From JACVRM01 sp963755085 (GTDB lineage: Bacteria; Actinomycetota; Thermoleophilia; Gaiellales; Gaiellaceae), in the NCBI GenBank assembly GCA_963755085.1, contig CAVWIN010000014.1, positions 310,001 through 374,000 on the forward strand: a DNA stretch of 64,000 bases, written 5' to 3'. Numbering within the stretch: the first letter of the stretch is position 1; each line of letters starts with the position of its first letter. Positions 26,023 through 33,592 of this stretch are shown here, piece after piece. The notes under the pieces are model-generated. The model was not told where the DNA came from. It did no database searches and worked only from the letters and a program-made list of their open reading frames with translations. A program made the position numbers and the translations under genes.

Positions 26023-26736
26023 ATGGCAGACGTCTCGATGACGTGGCTGGGCCACGCCACCTTTCGCTTTGACACCCCCGGCGGCAAGCGGATCTACGTC
26101 GATCCGTTCCTGAACGGCAACCCGAAGTGCCCTGACTCCGAGCGCGAGCCAGAGCGCGTCGACCTGATCGCGATCACCCACGGGCACGGCGACCACGTCG
26201 GCGACACCGTGGCGCTGCACAAGAAGTTCGGCTGCTACGTGCTCGCCCCGGTGGAGCTGCACGACTGGCTCGTCAGCAAGCAAGGCGTCGACGAGAGCAA
26301 GGGCATGGACCCGAACAAGGGCGGCACCGTCGAGTTCGACGGCGTGAAGATCACGCTCACCCACGCGCAGCACTCGTCGTCCACGCCCGACGGCACGTAC
26401 GCGGGCGAGCCGGTCGGCCTCGTGTTCCAGTTCGAGAACGGCCTCTCCGTCTACGTGGCCGGCGACACGAACGTGTTCGGCGACATGCAGCTGATCGCGC
26501 GGCTCTACCAGCCGGACGTGGCGGTCCTGCCGATCGGCGGCCACTACACGATGGACCCGCACGAGGCCGCCCTCGCACTGGAGCTCCTCGGCGTCCAGAT
26601 GTGCATCCCGTCCCATTACGGGACGTTCCCGCCGCTGAAGGGCACGCCGGACCAGCTCCGCGAGCTCACCGACGTCGACGTCGTCGCACCCCAGCCCGGG
26701 GAGACGATCGCGCTGCCCGCCCACGTCACTGCATGA
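26023..26736 (+). CDS. metallo-beta-lactamase-fold hydrolase, UPF0173/UlaG-like
   Basis: 237 residues. Metal site HGHGDHVGD (about 56-64), then HAQHSSST and GDTNVFGDM and a C-terminal PSHYGTFPPLKG, the pattern of the UPF0173/UlaG-like metal-dependent hydrolases. Substrate unknown. ATG with GGAGG nine bases upstream. First gene of a five-gene coupled cluster; its TGA is overlapped by the next ATG. Confidence 0.88.
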   Translation: MADVSMTWLGHATFRFDTPGGKRIYVDPFLNGNPKCPDSEREPERVDLIAITHGHGDHVGDTVALHKKFGCYVLAPVELHDWLVSKQGVDESKGMDPNKGGTVEFDGVKITLTHAQHSSSTPDGTYAGEPVGLVFQFENGLSVYVAGDTNVFGDMQLIARLYQPDVAVLPIGGHYTMDPHEAALALELLGVQMCIPSHYGTFPPLKGTPDQLRELTDVDVVAPQPGETIALPAHVTA

Positions 26737-27008
26737 GGGAACGCTGGTTCGGGGCGACCGGGCGGCGCGTGCCCGAGATCGCCGTGGAAGGGGAGCTCGA
26801 CCTCGAGGAAGCGCTCGTGCTGGACAGCGTCGACGAGGCGCGGCTCAGGGAGGCGCACGACCGGGGCCGGCCCGTGGTCGTGCGCGCCGCCACCGCCGAC
26901 GAGGTGCGGCAGGCGCTCGCCCACCCGGAGGTCGCCTCGGCGATCGTGCCGCCCGACCACGCCGAGCTCGTCCACCTCGACCTGACCGAGCTGACCTACG
27001 GCGGATGA
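26733..27008 (+). CDS. small protein of unknown function
   Basis: 91 residues, acidic, no membrane segment or signal. Contains VDEARLREAHDRGRPVVVRA and DEVRQALAHPEVASAIVPPDH (each part of a longer alpha/beta-like stretch). I do not recognise a family. ATG overlaps the preceding hydrolase gene and its own stop is overlapped by the DUF1028 gene, so it is almost certainly translated as part of this operon. Confidence 0.65.
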   Translation: MRERWFGATGRRVPEIAVEGELDLEEALVLDSVDEARLREAHDRGRPVVVRAATADEVRQALAHPEVASAIVPPDHAELVHLDLTELTYGG

Positions 27009-27826
27009 CGTACTCGATCGCAGCCTGGGACGGGCGCCAGTGGGGTGTCGCAACCCAGTCGAAGTTCCTCGCCGTCGGCTCGGTCGTCCCGTGGGCGGCT
27101 GCCGACGTCGGCGCGATCGCGACGCAGGCGTTCGCGAACCCACGATACGGCCCCGAGGGTCTCGACCTGCTGCGCCAGGGACTCTCGGCGAACGAGGTGG
27201 TCGAGCGGCTGACCTCCGCGGACGACGGCCGCGAGCACCGGCAGCTCGGAGTCGTCGACGCCCGCGGCGGCTCGGCGACGTTCACCGGCTCCGAGTGCTT
27301 CGACTGGGCCGGGGGCCGCACCGGCGACGGCTACGCGGCGCAGGGGAACATCCTTGTCTCCCAGGCCACGGTCGACGCCATCGCCGACACGTTCGAGGCG
27401 ACCGCGGGCAAGCCCCTCGCCGTCCGCCTGCTCGACGCGCTGGACGCCGGCCAGGCGGCCGGCGGCGACAAGCGCGGCCAGCAGTCGGCGGCGCTCCTGA
27501 TCGTCGAGCGGGACGGCGGCTACGCCGGTCTCTCCGACGTCGCCGTCGAGGTGCGGATCGACGACCACGAGGCGCCGCTCACCGAGCTGCGCCGGCTCTA
27601 CGAAGCCCACCAGGCGATCTTCGGCGCGACGCCGAAGGAGGACTGGATCCCGGTTGACGGCGCGCTCGCGGCCGAGCTGGGCGAGCGCCTCGCAGCGCTC
27701 GGCTTCACCGGCGACCTGCCCGAGGCGCTCGACGCATGGGCCGGCAACGCGAACCTCGAGCTCCGCGTCGAGGGCGCCGAGGCGATCGACCCGGTCGTGC
27801 TCGAGGAGCTCCGGAGCCAGACGTGA
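27005..27826 (+). CDS. DUF1028 family protein
   Basis: 273 residues. N-terminus MTYSIAAWDGRQWGVATQSKFLAVGSVVPW and TQAFANPRYGPEGLDLL are typical of DUF1028 (PF06267, an Ntn-hydrolase-like fold); the C-terminal third (from about residue 205) resembles the peptidoglycan-binding-like or helical tail found in longer members. Biochemical role not established for the family. Coupled by 4-nt overlaps on both sides. Confidence 0.82.
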   Translation: MTYSIAAWDGRQWGVATQSKFLAVGSVVPWAAADVGAIATQAFANPRYGPEGLDLLRQGLSANEVVERLTSADDGREHRQLGVVDARGGSATFTGSECFDWAGGRTGDGYAAQGNILVSQATVDAIADTFEATAGKPLAVRLLDALDAGQAAGGDKRGQQSAALLIVERDGGYAGLSDVAVEVRIDDHEAPLTELRRLYEAHQAIFGATPKEDWIPVDGALAAELGERLAALGFTGDLPEALDAWAGNANLELRVEGAEAIDPVVLEELRSQT

Positions 27827-28443
27827 GCGGCCACGCGACAACAACCATCGGCGCACTCGAGCGCGAGGACGGCTGGGCACCGATCCGGCGCCACTTCGGC
27901 ATCCGCGGCTTCGGCGTCAACGCGTGGACGGGACGCGAGCCTGGCGACACGATCATCCCGGAGCACGACGAGGACTCGGGCCACGAGGAGCTGTACGTCG
28001 TCATGGACGGCGTCGCCGTCTTCACGGTCGCGGGCGAGCGGATCGAGGCGCCCGCGGGGACGCTCGTGCACGTCCCCGATCCGGCGACGATGCGCGGCGC
28101 AGTCGCACAGCAGGCGCCGGCAACCGTCCTCACGGTGGGCGCGCCGCCCGGCCAGCCCTTCTCGCCGCGGGCATGGGAGACGAACCGGGACATCCTGCCG
28201 CTGTTCGACCGCGCAGATTACGCCGGCGCGAAGCGGATGCTCGAGCAGGCGCTGACCGAGTACCCGGACGACCCGGCCCCGATCCTCTTCAACCTGGCCT
28301 GCGCGGAGGCGCAGCTGGGCGAGAAAGACGAGGCCCTGGCCCATCTCGCCGCCGCGATCGCCCACGAGCCGCGCTTCGCCGGGTACGCCCGCGACGACGA
28401 GGACCTCGCCTCGCTCCGCCACGACCCCAGGTTCCCGGCATGA
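27823..28443 (+). CDS. cupin-TPR protein, first tandem copy
   Basis: 206 residues. Residues about 15-115 are a cupin (EHDEDSGHEELYVVMDGVAVF, APAGTLVHVPD); residues about 130-206 contain a tetratricopeptide-like repeat (PDDPAPILFNLACAEAQLGEKDEALAHLAAAI, quoted in part). GTG overlaps the DUF1028 stop. The next gene encodes a paralogue of the same layout. Ligand and role unknown; possibly a sensor or scaffold rather than an enzyme. Confidence 0.75.
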   Translation: MSGHATTTIGALEREDGWAPIRRHFGIRGFGVNAWTGREPGDTIIPEHDEDSGHEELYVVMDGVAVFTVAGERIEAPAGTLVHVPDPATMRGAVAQQAPATVLTVGAPPGQPFSPRAWETNRDILPLFDRADYAGAKRMLEQALTEYPDDPAPILFNLACAEAQLGEKDEALAHLAAAIAHEPRFAGYARDDEDLASLRHDPRFPA

Positions 28444-29105
28444 GCTGGCAGATCGCCCGCATCGACGAGCTCGAAGCCCTCCCGATCGACCAGGAGGGTC
28501 TGGTCTGGCGGCCCGTGCGTCGCCGCTTCGGCATCCAGGCCTTCGGCGCGAACGCCTACACGGCAGCGAAAGCCGGGGACCGCGTCGTCGAGGAGCACAC
28601 CGAGTCGACCAACGGCCACGAGGAGCTCTACCTCGTCGCCGTGGGCAGCGCCAGGTTCACGCTCGACGGCGAGGAGGTCGAGGCGCCGTCCGGCACGTTC
28701 GTCGCCGTTCCGCCGGCCGTCCGTCGCGGTGCGGTCGCGAACGAGGCGGGCACGACGATCGTCGTTTTCGGCGGCAAGCCCGGCGAGCCGTTCACGGTCT
28801 CCGGCTGGGAGGCTTCGTTCGCAGCATTCGCGTACCAGCGCGCCGGCGACCCCGAGCGCGCCATGGCCGCGATGCGCGACGGCTACCGCGCGGACGACTG
28901 GGCGGCCAACTACAACCTGGCCTGTCTGCTGGCGCTCCAGGGAGAGACCGACGAGGCGCTCGAGAAGCTTGCGCACGCGGTCGCCCTGAACGACGAAGCC
29001 GCAAAGCTCGCGCCGGACGACGACGACTTCGCCGTGCTGCGCGACGACCCGCGCTTCGCCTCAGCTGTCGCCGGGCAGGCGGCGGCCCTCCGCGAGCAGC
29101 CGTAG
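28440..29105 (+). CDS. cupin-TPR protein, second tandem copy
   Basis: 221 residues with the same order: cupin core (NGHEELYLVAVGSARFTLDG, APSGTFVAVPP) then a TPR-like tail (AANYNLACLLALQGETDEAL) and a final DDDDFAVLRDDPRFASAV matching the end of the first copy. ATG overlaps the upstream stop. Its 3' end overlaps the convergent dehydrogenase gene by 45 nt. Confidence 0.75.
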   Translation: MSWQIARIDELEALPIDQEGLVWRPVRRRFGIQAFGANAYTAAKAGDRVVEEHTESTNGHEELYLVAVGSARFTLDGEEVEAPSGTFVAVPPAVRRGAVANEAGTTIVVFGGKPGEPFTVSGWEASFAAFAYQRAGDPERAMAAMRDGYRADDWAANYNLACLLALQGETDEALEKLAHAVALNDEAAKLAPDDDDFAVLRDDPRFASAVAGQAAALREQP

Positions 29106-29795
29106 CCCTGGCACCGGGTCGGCGTCCGGGCGCGCGACCACGAGCACGGCCCCGTGGTCGGGGCCGGCGAGGGCGTCGACGACGAGCTGAAGGCCGACGG
29201 CCAGGGCGAACGCTTTGTGCGCGTGCTCGCCGCCGAACGGGACGAGCTCCTCCGGCGCGGCGCCGCCGCTGAGCACGTCGCCGTACGTCACCCGGCCCAT
29301 GGAGACGTCACTGACGAGCGCGCGCCCGTCCGAGCTCGGAACGCCGATCGCGAGCGGGTTCGTGCCCGTCAGCGGCGGGCCGCCCTCGGGGTGTGGGAGC
29401 CGCCGCGGCGAGGTCGCTGTCAGGACGGCGACGAGGCCGCCCTCGGCGAGCCGGCGCGCCCAGTAGCCGAGCGCACCGGTCGGGAACGTCCGCGCGGCCG
29501 CGACCACCCGCGCGTGCTCCGGCGGCTCGGCGAGCTGCGCGTCGCAGATCGCAGCGAGGGTGAGGTAGCCGAGCGCCGCCCCGCCGTCCCAGCGCTCGTA
29601 GCCCGGCTCGGCGACCAGGCGCTCCGGCCTGGCCTCCGGGTGGAGATCGGGAAGCCTCTCGAGCCAGTCGACCCGGGTACGTCCGTGGCCGAGCTTCCCG
29701 CGCCGCTCACAGTCGGCGAAATGCTCGGCGAGCGTGCGCGCATCGGCGGCCCCGAAGCCGAGCGCCTCGATCCGCCCGGTGAACTCGTCAACCAA
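29061..29795 (-). CDS. compact malate/L-lactate dehydrogenase (Ldh2) family protein
   Basis: 244 residues, against about 330-350 for PF02615 proteins. Family landmarks are present: RRGKLGHGRTRV (catalytic-His region), LTGTNPLAIGVPS (NAD-binding region), SDVSMGRVTYG and PFGGEHAHKAFALAVGLQL. The C-terminal 90 or so residues of the family are missing. TTG at 29795 is the only start near the conserved DEFTGRIEALG; it overlaps the HAD gene's stop region by 8 nt. Whether it is still active is uncertain. It overlaps the convergent cupin gene. Confidence 0.65.
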   Translation of the reverse strand: MVDEFTGRIEALGFGAADARTLAEHFADCERRGKLGHGRTRVDWLERLPDLHPEARPERLVAEPGYERWDGGAALGYLTLAAICDAQLAEPPEHARVVAAARTFPTGALGYWARRLAEGGLVAVLTATSPRRLPHPEGGPPLTGTNPLAIGVPSSDGRALVSDVSMGRVTYGDVLSGGAAPEELVPFGGEHAHKAFALAVGLQLVVDALAGPDHGAVLVVARPDADPVPGLRLLAEGRRLPGDS

Positions 29796-30477
29796 CGGCG
29801 CGGACGGCGGCCCGGAACGGGCGGCGCCGGAAGTCGAGCGTCGGCCAGCCGCGCGCCGCGGCGATGCGGCGCAGGGCGCGGTCGGCGTTGACGGTGACCG
29901 GATGCCCGACGGCTTCGAGCAGCGGCAGGTCGGCGACCCCGTCGCTGTATGCGGTCGACCCGCCGAGATCGACCCCTTCGAGCTCCCGCACAGCCGCCGC
30001 TTTGCCGGCGCCGTGGCAGGCGCGCACGACCGCGCCGGTGTACCGGCCCTCGGCATCGATCTCCCCGACCGAGCCGATCGCGCCGTCGAGGCCGAGCGCC
30101 GCCGCGAACGGCGCGACGATCTCCTGAAGCGACGCGGTCACGAGGTAGACCGGCTCGCCGCGGCGGCGATGCTCCGCGGCAAGTGCGAGGGCGTCCGGGT
30201 AGACGAGCGGGCGGAGCACAGGGTCGACGGCATCAGTCGCCATCTGCTCGACGTCCGCCGCCGGCATGCCGCGCAGCAGCGCGATGCCGTCGGCGATCCC
30301 GTTGGTGACGGTCTGTGGATCGGCGCCGCGGGCCGCGAAGAGGAGCTGCCAGAGCCCCGCCTTCGCGAGCTGGCGGCGGCTGATGATCCCGCGCTCCCGG
30401 AACGCGCCGGCCAGCGCGAGCGCGCTCGACCGGCGGATGAAGGTGCGGTCCAGATCGAAGAAGGCGGCGCGAATCAC
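29788..30477 (-). CDS. HAD-family (IB) hydrolase, SerB-like
   Basis: 229 residues. Motif I FFDLDRTFI (catalytic Asp pair, about 6-14), motif II VTASLQE, motif III Lys in GAGKAAAV, and motif IV YSDGVADLPLLEA mark a HAD subfamily IB phosphatase. Acts on a small phosphorylated metabolite; phosphoserine-type substrate is possible but unproven. GTG follows TAGGCT by 7 nt. Upstream is the IS-rich region. Confidence 0.85.
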   Translation of the reverse strand: MIRAAFFDLDRTFIRRSSALALAGAFRERGIISRRQLAKAGLWQLLFAARGADPQTVTNGIADGIALLRGMPAADVEQMATDAVDPVLRPLVYPDALALAAEHRRRGEPVYLVTASLQEIVAPFAAALGLDGAIGSVGEIDAEGRYTGAVVRACHGAGKAAAVRELEGVDLGGSTAYSDGVADLPLLEAVGHPVTVNADRALRRIAAARGWPTLDFRRRPFRAAVRAVG

Positions 30478-30484
30478 TGGTTCG

Positions 30485-30490
30485 AGCCTA
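30485..30490 (-). promoter_or_regulatory. TANNNT -10 box of the HAD gene, leaderless type
   Basis: Minus-strand TAGGCT, seven bases, GTG start. Confidence 0.45.
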
Positions 30491-30550
30491 TCCGCGGAGG
30501 GATGCGGGTTTGCGGCGTTTTGCTCACGGGTTGCTAACGGGCGATCAGCG

Positions 30551-30704
30551 CGGCCACTCGCCGTCGTCGAGTACATCGGCTGGTACAACGCCAGCCGCCT
30601 GCAGGAATCACTCGGCGACATGCCACCGGCCGAATACGAGCAGCACCACGTCGCCCGAAGACCATTACGCTCGCAGGAGCAACGGTGTGACCCACAAACC
30701 CCGG
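30551..30704 (+). pseudogene. C-terminal remnant of an IS3-type transposase
   Basis: The plus-strand frame reads VVEYIGWYNASRLQESLGD then MPPAEYEQHH, the characteristic end of the rve integrase domain in IS3-family OrfB (tyrosine-rich YI.WYN..R..LG..PPAEYE). Everything upstream of it is missing. The intact IS3 element inserts right after it, so the remnant is older. What follows the intact element (31966-31990, AAACCCGGTCCGGCTCA) looks like the remnant's right terminus. Confidence 0.6.
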
Positions 30705-30767
30705 TGATCTGCCCCCGGTTCGGTGGAGTCGAGTTTCTAGAGTCCTTCAGCAGCAAGGAGGATTCAG

Positions 30768-31064
30768 ATGCCGCGCAGCTACCCGCCCGAGATCCGTCGC
30801 CAAGTCGTTGAGCTCGCCCGCTCTGGCACGAAGGTCGCGCAGCTGGTTGTGACCTTCGCGATGAGCGAGGCCACGATCTATAACTGGTTGCGCCAGGAGC
30901 AGATCGACCGGGGCGAGATCCCGGGCTCGAGCACCGATATGGCGCTCGATCTCGCGGCGGCCAAGCGCCGCATCCGCCAGCTCGAGACCGAGCTCGCCGT
31001 CTCACGCAAGGTCAACGAGGTCTTCCTCGAGCAGGGCTTGCCCCCAAAAGGCTCTACCCGGTGA
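30768..31064 (+). CDS. IS3-family OrfA
   Basis: 98 residues. N-terminal helix-turn-helix (YPPEIRRQVVELARSGTKVAQL then SEATIYNWLRQE) followed by a leucine-heptad region (AAAKRRIRQLETELAVSRKV) for dimerisation. Binds the element's ends. ATG with AAGGAGG about ten bases upstream. A frameshift at its end yields the OrfAB transposase. Confidence 0.88.
   Translation: MPRSYPPEIRRQVVELARSGTKVAQLVVTFAMSEATIYNWLRQEQIDRGEIPGSSTDMALDLAAAKRRIRQLETELAVSRKVNEVFLEQGLPPKGSTR
31043..31049 (+). promoter_or_regulatory. -1 programmed frameshift heptamer of the IS3 element
   Basis: C CCA AAA in the OrfA frame fits X XXY YYZ. Slipping back one base gives CCC AAA AGG and continues KRLYPVIASLTG into OrfB, the orientation expected for IS3-family OrfAB production. 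Confidence 0.65.
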
Positions 31065-31924
31065 TCGCGTCCTTGACCGGGCAGGGAAACAACGTGCGCC
31101 ACGCCTGCCGCTTTCTGGGGGTCACCGAGTCCGGCTACTACGCCTGGCGCAGCCGCCCGACCTCACCGAGAGCGCTTCGGAGGATCTTCCTCGCCGGCCA
31201 GATCACCGAGGTCCACCGTGACTCGGCGGGCGTCTACGGCGCACACCGCATCACCGCCGAGCTGCGCTTCGGCCGCCAGATCATCGCCGGCCACAACGCA
31301 GTCGCCGCGATCATGCGCGAGCTCGGTATCAAGGGCCTGCCCAACCGGCGGCTGCCGCGAAGCGCCCGCGTCGGCAAGGTCGACGGCCCTGACCTGGTGC
31401 GCCGCGAGTTCGCTCGTCAAGCCCCCGACGAGCTGTGGATGACCGACATCACCGAGCACCCCACTCGCGAGGGCAAGATCTACTGCTGTGTCGTCCTCGA
31501 CGCCTTCTCGCGCCGGGTGGTCGGATGGTCGATCGACTCGACCCAGACCACCGTGCTCGTGACAAACGCCCTCGGGATGGCGACCCGCCGACGCGACCCA
31601 GTGGGAGGCCTGGTGATCCATAGCGATCGCGGCGTCCAATTCACCTCTTGGAGCTTCAGTCAGAAGGTCCGCGAGGCCGGCCTCGCACCCTCGATCGGAG
31701 CCATCGGATGCCCCTACGACAACGCCGTCATCGAAGCCTTCTGGGGCCGGATGCAGGTCGAGCTACTCAACCGCAAGTCATGGAAGACCCGCATCGAGCT
31801 CGCCTCTGCGATTCACGACTACATCGAGCTCTTCCACAACACCCGACGCCGCCACTCGGCCCTGGGCATGCTCACCCCAACCGCCTACGAGGACCGCTAC
31901 TTCCGCACCCACGACGCCGCCTGA
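31061..31924 (+). CDS. IS3-family OrfB (DDE transposase domain)
   Basis: 287 residues, rve integrase core with catalytic Asp129 (MTDITEHP), Asp189 (IHSDRGVQ) and Glu225 (NAVIEAFWG); 35 residues separate the last two, as in DD(35)E enzymes. N-terminal HTH_21-like region (RHACRFLGVTESGYYAWRSR). GTG start overlaps the orfA stop by 4 nt, but the main product is probably the fused OrfAB. Confidence 0.92.
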   Translation: MIASLTGQGNNVRHACRFLGVTESGYYAWRSRPTSPRALRRIFLAGQITEVHRDSAGVYGAHRITAELRFGRQIIAGHNAVAAIMRELGIKGLPNRRLPRSARVGKVDGPDLVRREFARQAPDELWMTDITEHPTREGKIYCCVVLDAFSRRVVGWSIDSTQTTVLVTNALGMATRRRDPVGGLVIHSDRGVQFTSWSFSQKVREAGLAPSIGAIGCPYDNAVIEAFWGRMQVELLNRKSWKTRIELASAIHDYIELFHNTRRRHSALGMLTPTAYEDRYFRTHDAA

Positions 31925-31965
31925 CTCCAGAACCCGGACCCCACGAATCCGGGGGCAGATCACGG

Positions 31966-32051
31966 TCCCCGTCAAACCCGGTCCGGCTCAGTCTCTTGAA
32001 GAGGAGGAGACTCGGGCGCGGGTCATGCCGGGGTTGCTGCGCTCGCGGGTC
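31966..32051. other. short segment between two insertion sequences
   Basis: 86 bases. The first 25 resemble an IS3 right end and could belong to the older remnant at 30.55 kb that the intact element split. The remainder contains GAGGAGGAGA and no gene I can support. Confidence 0.4.
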
Positions 32052-33130
32052 TAGTGACCTGAGTCGTTGATCCGCTGGCAGTAGGCGGCGAGGCTTTCGA
32101 GGATCTCGTCTGCGCTCTTGTGCCAGACGAAGGGTTGGGGTTCGTCGTTCCAGTTCGTGATCCAGGTGCGGATGGAGGCGACGAGGTCGCGGACGGAGCG
32201 GTGGGCGCTGCGCTTGATCCATTTCGTGGTCAGCTCGGCGAACCAGCGCTCGACGAGGTTGAGCCAGGAGCTGTAGGTCGGGGTGAAATGGAGCGTGAAG
32301 CGCGGGTGGCGGACCAGCCAGCGTTGGATCGACGGCGTCTTGTGGGTCGAGGAGTTGTCGAGCACGACGTGCACGTCGAGGTGCGCCGGCACGGAGGCGT
32401 CGATCAGGGTGAGGAAGCGGCGGAACTCCTCGGCGCGATGCCGCGGCGACATGTCCGCGATCACCTGGCCAGAGGCGACGTCGAGCGCCGCGTACAGGTT
32501 GGTGGTGCCGTTACGGAAGTAGTCGTGGGTCTGGCGCGCCGGCACGCCCGGCATCAGCGGCAGCACCGGCGCCGAACGGTCGAGCGCTTGGATCTGCGAC
32601 TTCTCATCGACGCACAGCACGACCGCGGCCTCGGGCGGGTTGAGGTACAGCCCGACGATGTCGCGCACCTTGTCGATGAACTGCGGATCCGGCGAGAGCT
32701 TGAACGTCTCGACCTGATGAGGCTTGAGCGCAAACGCCCGCCAGATGCGGCTGACCGCGCTCTGGCTCATCCCGGTCGCGGCCGCCATCGACCGCGTCGA
32801 CCAATGCGTCGCGTCTGCCGGCTGCTCCTCGAGCGTCTTCACGATCACGCGCTCCACGTCCTCGTCGCTGATCGAGCGCGGCTTGCCCGGCCGCGGCTCG
32901 TCATGCAGCCCGTCAAAGCCGCGCCGAGCGAAACGGCCGCGCCACCGGCCGACCGTGTTGGCGTTACAGCCCAAATCGGCCGCGATCTCCTTGCTCGACC
33001 GCCCCTCCGCCGCGGCCAACACAACCCGGCAACGAAACGCCAACGCCTGCGAACTCTTCGGACGCCGAGCCCACCGCTCCAGCGTTTCCCGCTCCTCGCC
33101 GCTCAGCACAACCTCTGCACGCTCCGCCAT
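32051..33130 (-). CDS. IS630-family transposase
   Basis: 359 residues. N-terminal helix-turn-helix (SSKEIAADLGCNANTVGRWRGR, quoted in part), then a DDE domain with Asp175 (CVDEKSQIQ), Asp258 (VVLDNSSTH) and Glu294 (LNLVERWFAEL), the Tc1/mariner-IS630 pattern. ATG at 33130 begins the conserved part; an upstream ATG at 33178 would add basic residues. The stop codon TAG is formed by the duplicated TA plus the flanking base. Confidence 0.92.
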   Translation of the reverse strand: MAERAEVVLSGEERETLERWARRPKSSQALAFRCRVVLAAAEGRSSKEIAADLGCNANTVGRWRGRFARRGFDGLHDEPRPGKPRSISDEDVERVIVKTLEEQPADATHWSTRSMAAATGMSQSAVSRIWRAFALKPHQVETFKLSPDPQFIDKVRDIVGLYLNPPEAAVVLCVDEKSQIQALDRSAPVLPLMPGVPARQTHDYFRNGTTNLYAALDVASGQVIADMSPRHRAEEFRRFLTLIDASVPAHLDVHVVLDNSSTHKTPSIQRWLVRHPRFTLHFTPTYSSWLNLVERWFAELTTKWIKRSAHRSVRDLVASIRTWITNWNDEPQPFVWHKSADEILESLAAYCQRINDSGH

Positions 33131-33211
33131 GACCGCCCCCAATCGTCGTCGATAGGGACGACGTTCGAGAAAGGACACCGGGTCCCTGCCGACTAACGAC
33201 TCAGGTCACTA
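32052..33211 (-). mobile_element. intact IS630-family insertion sequence
   Basis: Ends share a perfect inverted repeat: GTGACCTGAGTCGTT from 32054 and AACGACTCAGGTCAC to 33209. Each end is bordered by TA (32052-32053 and 33210-33211), the duplication typical of IS630. It encodes one transposase on the minus strand. It lies 89 bp from the IS3 element, so this spot has taken at least three insertions. Confidence 0.92.
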
Positions 33212-33287
33212 GCCCTCCCGGGGGTAAACACCCTGAGGGATATAGGGCAGGCACGCGTTATACCGATAAATGCGGTTGAGCACAATC

Positions 33288-33377
33288 ATGTTGGGCGCGA
33301 TTGGACTACTGCTGGTTGTCACCGTCTTGGTGGTTGTCGCCCTGTGGATGGTTGGGTCGTTCTTCTACTTCGGGTAG
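33288..33377 (+). CDS. possible 29-residue single-span membrane peptide
   Basis: ATG to TAG, reading MLGAIGLLLVVTVLVVVALW then MVGSFFYFG: an uninterrupted hydrophobic helix with a short aromatic end. Size and shape recall small subunits such as KdpF, but no such operon is near. The ribosome site (GGTTGAG) is weak. Kept as a candidate only. Confidence 0.3.
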   Translation: MLGAIGLLLVVTVLVVVALWMVGSFFYFG

Positions 33378-33487
33378 TTCAAGAACGGCGCTGACCGGTT
33401 GTTACGGGACGGGTCGCAACCCCGCATTCCTACGTACTCCCTGGACTCAGCGATACAGGGCGGTACCGGGTCTAGCGAATCACTCGA

Positions 33488-33592
33488 TCGAGCCTAGACG
33501 CAAACAGAACCCTTACCGGTCGTGCCGAAAGACGCTTACAAGCAAAGCCGACGGTATGCACCGAGGGCAGACGACCGAGGAGGCATTTCGAA
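33488..33592 (+). promoter_or_regulatory. structured 5' leader of the secreted-protein gene
   Basis: Nested complementarity reaches up to the ATG. Outer stem TCGA+GCCT (33488-33495) with AGGC (33581-33584) and TCGA (33588-33591), a 3-nt bulge between. Inner stem GGTCGT (33518-33523) with ACGACC (33571-33576), extended by GCC/GGC. Inside, CGGT-ATGC-ACCG forms a small hairpin. The AGGC arm adjoins the GAGGAGG ribosome site, so folding could hide it. It contains GAAA and GCAAAGCC, reminiscent of a c-di-GMP-I core, but the rest does not fit that class. Confidence 0.4.

Larger units (their letters stand above)
30705..31962 (+). mobile_element. intact IS3-family insertion sequence
   Basis: 1258 bp. 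Imperfect terminal inverted repeats of about 38 bp start TGATCTGCCCCCGG on the left and end with the complement CCGGGGGCAGATCA on the right, i.e. TG...CA ends. A 3-bp direct repeat CGG flanks it (30702-30704 and 31963-31965), the usual IS3 target duplication. Contains orfA, orfB and a -1 slippery heptamer between them. It looks recently active because all parts are intact. Confidence 0.9.
33212..33592 (+). other. non-coding region between IS630 and the secreted-protein gene
   Basis: About 380 bases. Starts with CCCT/AGGG palindromic sequence and a TTATACCGATAAAT A/T-rich patch, contains a possible 29-codon membrane peptide (33288-33377), and ends with a structured leader (33488-33592). It is less GC-rich than its surroundings, in keeping with a regulatory region or imported DNA. 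Confidence 0.5.

Noticed and set aside
33491..33584. c-di-GMP-I (GEMM) riboswitch
   Set aside because: GAAA and GCAAAGCC are present but the flanking conserved GGCAAACC segment and the P2/P3 arrangement are not; kept only as an unclassified structured leader.
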